A stretch of 5,870 nt of DNA from Holophagaceae bacterium UBA692 (GTDB taxonomy: Bacteria; Acidobacteriota; Holophagae; Holophagales; Holophagaceae), in contig DBMS01000041.1 of NCBI GenBank assembly GCA_002297665.1, forward strand, positions 1 through 5,870, in the 5' to 3' direction. The notes under the pieces were generated by a model. That model made no database searches. It saw only the letters and a list, made by a program, of their open reading frames with translations, and was not told the DNA's origin. Of this stretch, positions 1-5,870 are shown one piece after another (position 1 is the stretch's first letter; every line of letters begins with the position of its first letter). The translations under genes and the position numbers were made by a program.

Positions 1-1
1 G

Positions 2-1378
2 TTCAAGGCTCCCCGGGCCAAGGACTTCAAGGTCCGTCTGGGCAACGGCATCCCCGCGTTCATCGTCCCGGATCCGGAGGGGCAGCCCATCGTCCGCCTG
101 AAGGTCCTGTACCGGGGCGGCTCCCACCTGGATCCGGCGGGCAAGGAAGGCCTGGCCACCCTCTTCGGGAGCCAGATCCGCCGCGGGGGAACCCAGGCCA
201 CCGCCGCGGACGAACTGGACGAGCGCCTGGCATTCCTGGCGGCCGGCATCCACGGCCGGTGCGGCGCCACCTCGGGCAGCCTCTCCCTGGAGGTGCTGGA
301 GAAGGACCTGGAGGAAGGGCTCGCCATGTTCATGGAGGTGCTCACCCGGCCGGCCTTTGCCCCGTCGTCCCTGGAACTGGCCAGGCAGAACCTGCTCCAG
401 GATCTGGAAAAGCGGAACGACAGCGCCAACAGCATTTCCGGGTACCAGTTCGGCTTCCTCCTCCACGGGGAACACCACGCCGCTTCCGCCCAGGTCACCC
501 GGGCCAGCCTGGCGCGCATCACCCGGGAGGACCTTCTGGCCTTCCATGCGCGCATCCTGCATCCGGCCAACCTGGTGGTCACCGCCACTGGCCGCATCGA
601 TCCCCGGACCCTCAGGGCGGCCCTGGAACGGACCCTGGGCGCCCTCAATCCCGGGCGGGAGGCGCGGGTGAGCCCTCCCGTTCCGGCCCCCGCGTTCCAG
701 CGCACCCCGGGCCTCTACCTGTGCGGGAAGGCGGCGCCCCAGAGCGTCGTGGCCCTGGCGGTGCCCGGCCTTCGCCGCAGCGACCCCGATTGGCCCGCGG
801 CGATGCTCATGGAGGAAATCCTGGGCGGCGGCGGGGTTTCCAGCCGCCTCATGAAGCGGCTGCGAAACGACGAGGGCCTCACCTACGGCATCAGCACCCG
901 GCTCGAGCCGGGCACGTTCTGGAAGGGCGACCTGCTGTGCAGGTTCCAGACCCGGAACCGCTCGGTGGCCTACGCCCTTCGCCTGGTCCTGGAGGAGGTC
1001 GAGCGGCTCAAGCGGGAACCCGTGGAGGAGCAGGAATTCAAGGTGGCGAAGGATGGGCTCATCCAGGCCTTTCCCAGCCGCTTCTCCGATGCGGAATCGG
1101 TGGCCAGCCTCTTCGCAGTTCAGAACCTGAACGGCCAGCCCGAGGACTTCCTCCTGGACTACCGGGAAAAGCTCCAGGCCGTCACCCGGGACCAGGTGCA
1201 GAAGGCCGCCCGGAAGTACCTGGACATGACGCGGATGGTGGCTCTGGTGGTGGGTGACCTCAAGGAAGTCCGGGAAGGCGACGCCAAGGAGCACCCGGGC
1301 ACGCTGGGCGAAGGGCTGGCCATGCCCGTCAAGGTGCTGCCGCTTCGGGATCCTTCCACCATGCGGCCCCTGGACTGA
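2..1378 (+). CDS. M16 family (pitrilysin-like) peptidase homologue lacking the zinc motif, 5' partial
   Basis: The reading frame is open from the window's left edge, so the start is missing; 458 residues are visible before TGA at 1376-1378. Numbering from the first visible residue, two M16 halves are seen. The N-terminal half opens at about 12-64 with the usual YRGGSHLDPAGKEGLA-type block, followed by the TRPAF...E..R helix near 115-128. A linker at 221-235 leads to the C-terminal half, which keeps the family R/Y signature (LRNDEGLTYG, R288 and Y295). In active members the sequence after GLA is HxxEH; here positions 53-57 read TLFGS, so both histidines and the glutamate are gone. In bacterial M16B pairs one subunit carries HxxEH and its partner supplies the R/Y pair. 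This protein looks like such a non-catalytic partner, probably encoded next to an active subunit upstream of the window (inference). Family assignment is firm; the pairing is not shown here. Confidence 0.88.
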   Translation, partial: FKAPRAKDFKVRLGNGIPAFIVPDPEGQPIVRLKVLYRGGSHLDPAGKEGLATLFGSQIRRGGTQATAADELDERLAFLAAGIHGRCGATSGSLSLEVLEKDLEEGLAMFMEVLTRPAFAPSSLELARQNLLQDLEKRNDSANSISGYQFGFLLHGEHHAASAQVTRASLARITREDLLAFHARILHPANLVVTATGRIDPRTLRAALERTLGALNPGREARVSPPVPAPAFQRTPGLYLCGKAAPQSVVALAVPGLRRSDPDWPAAMLMEEILGGGGVSSRLMKRLRNDEGLTYGISTRLEPGTFWKGDLLCRFQTRNRSVAYALRLVLEEVERLKREPVEEQEFKVAKDGLIQAFPSRFSDAESVASLFAVQNLNGQPEDFLLDYREKLQAVTRDQVQKAARKYLDMTRMVALVVGDLKEVREGDAKEHPGTLGEGLAMPVKVLPLRDPSTMRPLD

Positions 1379-1381
1379 GAA

Positions 1382-1413
1382 GGGCGGGTTCCGCCCGCCG
1401 GCGTCAGCGCCGG
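1382..1413. terminator. Tandem GC-rich hairpins between convergent genes, possible bidirectional terminator
   Basis: Two inverted repeats lie side by side just after the M16 stop codon. The first is GGGCGG (1382-1387), a 3-base loop, then CCGCCC (1391-1396). The second is CCGGCG (1398-1403), the loop TCAG, then CGCCGG (1408-1413). The loop of the second contains the stop codon of the minus-strand DCC-like gene. The position between two converging genes suits a shared transcription end, but neither side has a run of T, so an intrinsic terminator is only suggested. In such GC-rich DNA, short perfect stems also occur by chance. Confidence 0.35.
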
Positions 1414-1727
1414 ATGATCCGGAAGATGAGCCGGGCCACCCATGGGATACGCGCCGGGCCCTGGGCCCAGGACCACCGCGGGAGGCGCCGGAGCAGGCCC
1501 GGGGCCATGGCGGCGCCCCCCCGCACCACGCGGGTTTCCAGGTCCAGGGTGTAGACCTCGCCCGGGAATTCGAGGCCGGCCAGTTCGGGCGCGACCCGCA
1601 CCAGCTCGCCGTTCTGGTAGGGGAAGGCCACCACGAGGCCGTCCCGGTCGTGGCGCCCCACCCAGTCCACCAGCCGGCGGCACCGGAGGTCCTCGGCGTC
1701 GTAGACCATCAGCAGGATGCCGGCCAC
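1404..1727 (-). CDS. DCC/DUF393-like small protein with a degenerate CxxC
   Basis: The protein has 107 residues, starting with GTG at 1727-1725, immediately after the nuoG stop TAG (1730-1728) with no base between. An internal ATG at 1709-1707 (residue 7) is an alternative start; neither has a clear Shine-Dalgarno. The overall plan fits the DCC (DUF393) thiol-disulfide family. An N-terminal strand ends in YD (9-10) and is followed by C16 and a basic helix, RRLVDWVGRHDRDG. A middle part has GEVYTLD (56-62), the VVRGGAAM element (67-74) and LLRRLP (78-83). A tail ends in basic residues, RLIFRIIRR. In typical members the N-terminal motif is DGDCxxC; here it reads DAEDLRC, so the first cysteine is Asp13 and only C16 remains. 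Dithiol redox chemistry by the usual pair is therefore unlikely. Zero spacing to nuoG suggests translational coupling. Its role is unknown, and the family call rests on pattern recognition. Confidence 0.72.
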   Translation of the reverse strand: MAGILLMVYDAEDLRCRRLVDWVGRHDRDGLVVAFPYQNGELVRVAPELAGLEFPGEVYTLDLETRVVRGGAAMAPGLLRRLPRWSWAQGPARIPWVARLIFRIIRR

Positions 1728-3155
1728 CTAGGCGTGGGTCCCGGCGGCGGCCCCGGCCAGTTCCCGGGCCCAGGCGGTGAGGGGCTTGACGCCCCTGGGG
1801 GGCTCCAGGGCCTTCTGGTAGCGGCGCAGCTCGCCCTCGTGGTTGATCACGAAGTCGCTCTCCTCCAGGTAGGTGGCCACCGGGAGCCGGGCGGTGCCCC
1901 GCAGGTCCGAGGGGATGGGCTCCAGCAGCAGGCTGAAGGGCGCGGCCTCGAGGATTTCCGCCAGCTTCGCCGTCTCCGCGCGGCTGGAGAATTCCTCGTC
2001 GTGGAGCAGGATCACGGCCTTCACCTCGCCGCTATGCACCCGGGCCAGGAGCTCGTCCAGGTGCCCGAACCGGTAGCCCCGCTCGGAAAAGCCCCTGCGG
2101 TTGAAGATGCCGTCGCCGCTCTGCTGCAGGGCGGGAAATTGGACCTGCTCCACCCGGTCCCCGGTGCCGTAGCGCAGGTCGGGGCTGGAGGCCAGGTCGC
2201 CCAGGCGCTGGGCGGCGTCGCAGCCGAAGGTGCCCTGGGCGGCCACGGCCACCGTGCCGGCCTCTCGGAGGCGCGCCGCGATGGCGTCCACCGAGGCGGG
2301 GGCGCCGTCCAGGAGGGGCGTGGCCAGGCGGGTCGCGGGGTCCAGGTCGTAGCGGTGCCAGGCCAGGCGCTCGCTGTCGAGCATGAACTGGGTGGAGAGC
2401 CTCGTGCCCTGGGGGCGGGGGCGGAACCGCCACAGGCGGTTCTGGTCCACGTCCGCCCAGATGGGGTTGGCCATGGGGGAATGGCGGCTGATGGTGGGCA
2501 CCGGCTTGAGGTACCACACGCGCTTGTTGAAGCGGAAGTCGCGGCTGGTGAGCGCCCCCACGGGGCACAGGTCCACGACGTTGCCCGCCAGGGGGTTCTC
2601 GTCCATGGTGCGCCCGGAGTAGGTCGTGACCTCCAGCTCCGAGCCCCGGTAGGCCACGATGAGCTCGCCCGTGCCCGAGATCTCCCGGGTGAAGCGCACG
2701 CACCGGGTGCAGTGGATGCAACGGTTCTTGTCGATGACGATCTTGGCGCCCAGGTCCTCGTAGCGGTAGCGGCGCTTGGGTTCCACCATGCGGCTGTCGC
2801 CGCTGCCGTACTGGTAGCTGTAGTCCTGGAGCCTGCACTCCCCGGCCTGGTCGCAGATGGGGCAGTCCAGCGGATGGTTGATGAGCAGGAATTCCATCAC
2901 CCCGGCCCGGCCGTCGACCACGGCCTTGGAGTTGGTGAAGACCTCCTGGCCGTCGCCGGCCAGGGTGGTGCAGGACGTGGCCAGCTTGGGCTGGCCCTTG
3001 ATCTCGACCAGGCACATGCGGCAGGTGGCCACCGGGGTCAGGGCGGAATGGTAGCAGTAGCTCGGCACCGGGTGCCCGGCCTGGGCGCAGGCGTCCAGGA
3101 GCAGGGTCCCGGGCTCCACCTTGACCTCGATATCGTTGATTTTAAGTGTCGGCAT
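1728..3155 (-). CDS. nuoG: NuoG-like NADH-quinone oxidoreductase (complex I) iron-sulfur subunit, compact form
   Basis: This 475-residue protein is the large iron-sulfur subunit of complex I, which passes electrons from the NADH-oxidising module towards quinone on the cytoplasmic arm. Ligand sets are visible in order. The N-terminal ferredoxin-type [2Fe-2S] site (N1b) has C34, C45, C48 and C62. The His-Cys3 [4Fe-4S] site (N5) has H94, C98, C101 and C107. The next [4Fe-4S] site (N4) has C146, C149, C152 and C197. The extra N7 cysteines found in some NuoG proteins are absent: the region around 218-232 has none. The molybdopterin-oxidoreductase-like remainder (about 213-475) is much shorter than in E. 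coli or Thermus NuoG (roughly 780-910 residues in total). It still keeps the NRRG element (352-355) and the C-terminal VATYLEESDFVINHEGELRRYQKAL-type block (426-450). The ATG at 3155 gives the canonical ferredoxin start (MPTLKIND), with a weak GGGA upstream; the frame continues open to 3608 but that part is low-quality shadow. No nuoF or nuoH adjoins it here. Confidence 0.93.
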   Translation of the reverse strand: MPTLKINDIEVKVEPGTLLLDACAQAGHPVPSYCYHSALTPVATCRMCLVEIKGQPKLATSCTTLAGDGQEVFTNSKAVVDGRAGVMEFLLINHPLDCPICDQAGECRLQDYSYQYGSGDSRMVEPKRRYRYEDLGAKIVIDKNRCIHCTRCVRFTREISGTGELIVAYRGSELEVTTYSGRTMDENPLAGNVVDLCPVGALTSRDFRFNKRVWYLKPVPTISRHSPMANPIWADVDQNRLWRFRPRPQGTRLSTQFMLDSERLAWHRYDLDPATRLATPLLDGAPASVDAIAARLREAGTVAVAAQGTFGCDAAQRLGDLASSPDLRYGTGDRVEQVQFPALQQSGDGIFNRRGFSERGYRFGHLDELLARVHSGEVKAVILLHDEEFSSRAETAKLAEILEAAPFSLLLEPIPSDLRGTARLPVATYLEESDFVINHEGELRRYQKALEPPRGVKPLTAWARELAGAAAGTHA

Positions 3156-3217
3156 GGCTTTTCCCGAGTCTGGCCTTCCAGCATGAGGCAAAGGGGTGGA
3201 ACGGACCAGGGGGTGCT

Positions 3218-3556
3218 TTAGCTCGCGCCCGGGGTCGCGACCAGGCAATTTCTGCAGAAGTTGAGGAATTCCACCAAGTTCGGAATGTCGATCGTCACCC
3301 CGGAAGGCACCACATTGTGGATGTGGATCCGCTTGCGGAGCTCGCCGCAGGCCTCCAGGCTGAACACGAACCAGGCGCGCCGGTCCTCCTCCGAGGACAG
3401 GTTGAAGGAGACGATGCGGGTCTCGAAGAAGAGCTGGGGCCGGGTCTCCGCGTCGATGACGCGCCAGTCGGGGATGTGCCCGCGCCGGACGAACTGCTCC
3501 TTGAGCTCCTCCATGGTGTGCTGGATCGTGAACTGGACCTCCACCTGAACGTCCAC
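3218..3556 (-). CDS. Uncharacterised 112-residue protein upstream of nuoG
   Basis: I do not recognise this protein. It is probably a real gene: codons are strongly G/C-ending, residue composition is balanced with normal hydrophobic and charged alternation, and the GTG start at 3556-3554 is preceded by a perfect AGGAGG five bases upstream. It ends with TAA at 3220-3218, and nuoG starts 62 bases further along the same strand, so co-transcription is likely. The predicted look is mixed alpha/beta and soluble: strands at about 3-12, 41-52 and 61-68, a charged helix at about 14-25, and no signal peptide or membrane segment. The protein has three cysteines, C70 and a C-terminal pair in CRNC (101-104), which could bind metal or form a disulfide, though four ligands for a full site are not evident. 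A link to complex I or redox chemistry is inferred only from its position next to nuoG. Confidence 0.72.
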   Translation of the reverse strand: MDVQVEVQFTIQHTMEELKEQFVRRGHIPDWRVIDAETRPQLFFETRIVSFNLSSEEDRRAWFVFSLEACGELRKRIHIHNVVPSGVTIDIPNLVEFLNFCRNCLVATPGAS

Positions 3557-3688
3557 CTGGGCCTCCTCCCTCGGATTCCTGATCGGCCGGATCTGCTAAA
3601 TCCGTCACCCCTGCCCTGCATCCTATCGCCCTTCCGGGGTTTTCCCCTCCGCTTCTCCATGAAAGAATGGATCTTTCCGGGGAATGCC
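3557..3688. promoter_or_regulatory. Divergent intergenic region between the nuoG unit and purH
   Basis: These 132 bases separate two divergently transcribed units, so promoters for both should lie here or reach into the flanking coding starts. I cannot identify convincing -35/-10 pairs on either strand; TAGGAT on the minus strand (about 3627-3622) is a weak -10 candidate without a matching -35. Repeated structure is present. TTCCGGGG occurs twice in direct orientation (3632-3639 and 3675-3682), 43 bases apart. The perfect palindrome GGGGTTTTCCCC lies at 3636-3647. An inverted repeat GAAAGA-N5-TCTTTC lies at 3661-3677, just before purH. Any of these could be protein-binding sites or RNA structure, but none matches a regulator site I know. 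Confidence 0.4.
3562..3567 (-). promoter_or_regulatory. Strong ribosome binding site fixing the GTG start of the 112-residue gene
   Basis: On the minus strand AGGAGG occupies 3567-3562, within GGGAGGAGGC, with five bases before the GTG at 3556. This is the best Shine-Dalgarno in the window; nuoG, purH and alaS have only partial matches. It supports GTG rather than the ATG at codon 15 as the start. Confidence 0.75.
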
Positions 3689-5224
<1,536 letters not shown>

Positions 5225-5235
5225 AAAGTGGGATC

Positions 5236-5870
5236 ATGAAAACCTCCGAACTCCGACAGCGCTTCCTGGACTATTTCGCCTCCCGGGGCCACCGCGTGGT
5301 GGCCTCCAGCTCCGTGGTGGGCCCCGCCGACGATCCCACCGTGATGTGGACCAACGCCGGCATGGTCCAGTTCAAGGATCTCTTCCTGGGCAAGGAGAAG
5401 CGCGACTACACCCGCGCGGCCACCTCCCAGAAGTGCCTCCGGGCCGGGGGCAAGCACAACGACCTGGACCAGGTGGGGTTCACCGCCCGCCACCACACGT
5501 TCTTCGAGATGCTGGGCAACTTCAGCTTCGGCGACTACTTCAAGGCCGACGCCATCGCCTTCGCCTGGGAACTGGTCACGGGCCCCGTGGACAAGGGCTG
5601 CCTGGGCCTGGACCCCTCCCGCCTCTGGGTGTCGGTCTTCGAGGGCGCCGACGGCGTTCCCGCCGACGATGAGGCCCGGGAGATGTGGGCCAAGGCCGGC
5701 GTGCCCCGCGACCACATCCTGGCCTTCGGCAAGAAGGACAACTTCTGGCAGATGGGCGACACCGGCCCCTGCGGCCCGTGCAGCGAGATCCACTACGACC
5801 GCGGGCCCCAGTACGCCGGCGACGACCTGCCCAACGGCGAGGGCGACCGGGTCATGGAGATCTGGAACCT
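5236..5870 (+). CDS. alaS: Alanine--tRNA ligase, 3' truncated by the window edge
   Basis: This is the first 211 codons (plus two bases) of alanyl-tRNA synthetase, which charges tRNA-Ala with alanine in the cytoplasm; full-length bacterial proteins run to roughly 870-900 residues. The visible part is the class II catalytic core. It opens with MKTSELRQRFLDYF and the VMWTNAGMVQFKD segment (36-48). Motif 2 follows with TSQKCLRAGGKHNDLDQVG (63-81) and HHTFFEMLGNFSFGDYFK (86-103). The WQMGDTGPCGPCSEIHYD block (161-178) and the beginning of the EIWNL element come at the edge. All family-diagnostic blocks in this stretch are intact. ATG 5236 gives the canonical N-terminus; upstream AAAGTGGGA is only a partial ribosome site. 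The gap to the purH stop is 11 bases with no room for a terminator, so the two genes probably share a transcript. The editing and C-terminal domains lie outside the window. Confidence 0.97.
   Translation, partial: MKTSELRQRFLDYFASRGHRVVASSSVVGPADDPTVMWTNAGMVQFKDLFLGKEKRDYTRAATSQKCLRAGGKHNDLDQVGFTARHHTFFEMLGNFSFGDYFKADAIAFAWELVTGPVDKGCLGLDPSRLWVSVFEGADGVPADDEAREMWAKAGVPRDHILAFGKKDNFWQMGDTGPCGPCSEIHYDRGPQYAGDDLPNGEGDRVMEIWN

Noticed and set aside
464..478. HGEHH at residues 155-159 of the M16 protein as a displaced zinc motif
   Set aside because: The spacing does not match HxxEH, and it falls where active homologues have the GDHPYG-like loop, far from the catalytic helix.
259..1257. 332-residue plus-strand frame overlapping the M16 gene
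   Set aside because: It is rich in Pro, Gly, Arg and His with no recognisable motif, while the other frame encodes a clear M16 protein.
1254..3221. 655-residue open frame on the plus strand across the DCC-like gene and nuoG
   Set aside because: It is antisense to recognisable proteins, with biased composition and no family motifs. Long open antisense frames are expected where third positions are nearly always G or C.
3156..3608. N-terminal extension of nuoG up to a GTG at 3608
   Set aside because: The extension would overlap the 112-residue gene and has shadow-like composition; the canonical ferredoxin-domain start is at 3155.
3146..3688. N-terminal extension of purH upstream of 3689
   Set aside because: The extra sequence is antisense to the 112-residue gene and not PurH-like. 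The family N-terminus begins at or near 3689, and the alternative ATG at 3659 has no ribosome site.

Overview
The window is a very GC-rich bacterial chromosome segment (strong G/C preference at third codon positions in every gene). It carries ordinary core metabolism plus a small, less usual respiratory cluster. There are no tRNA or rRNA genes, insertion sequences, phage genes or CRISPR repeats. The style of the proteins (a compact NuoG, a metal-site-less M16 peptidase homologue, purH followed by alaS) reminds me of Acidobacteriota of the Holophagae type (Geothrix/Holophaga relatives). That is an impression from memory, not a demonstrated assignment.

Layout. (1) Positions 2-1378, plus strand: the 3' part of an M16 (pitrilysin-like) peptidase-family gene that has lost the zinc-binding motif; its start lies before the window. 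(2) Positions 1382-1413: two adjacent GC-rich hairpins between convergent genes, a possible shared transcription end. (3) Positions 1404-3556, minus strand: an apparent three-gene unit. In transcription order it holds a 112-residue protein of unknown function (3556-3218), a short NuoG-like iron-sulfur subunit of complex I (3155-1728), and a 107-residue DCC/DUF393-like protein (1727-1404) whose start codon abuts the nuoG stop. (4) Positions 3557-3688: a 132-base divergent intergenic region that must carry the start signals for both sides. (5) Positions 3689-5224, plus strand: complete purH, the bifunctional enzyme for the last two steps of IMP synthesis. (6) Positions 5236 to the window end, plus strand: the first 211 codons of alaS, 11 bases after purH and probably co-transcribed with it.

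How the parts relate. purH and alaS are housekeeping genes. The minus-strand unit is the most interesting part. It has a NuoG with all cluster ligands for N1b, N5 and N4 but a strongly shortened molybdopterin-type C-terminal domain, and no other nuo gene on either side inside the window. It is sandwiched between an unknown small protein ending in a CxxC and a DCC-like protein that has lost one cysteine of its CxxC. No clearly new multi-gene system is visible; the findings are individual oddities.
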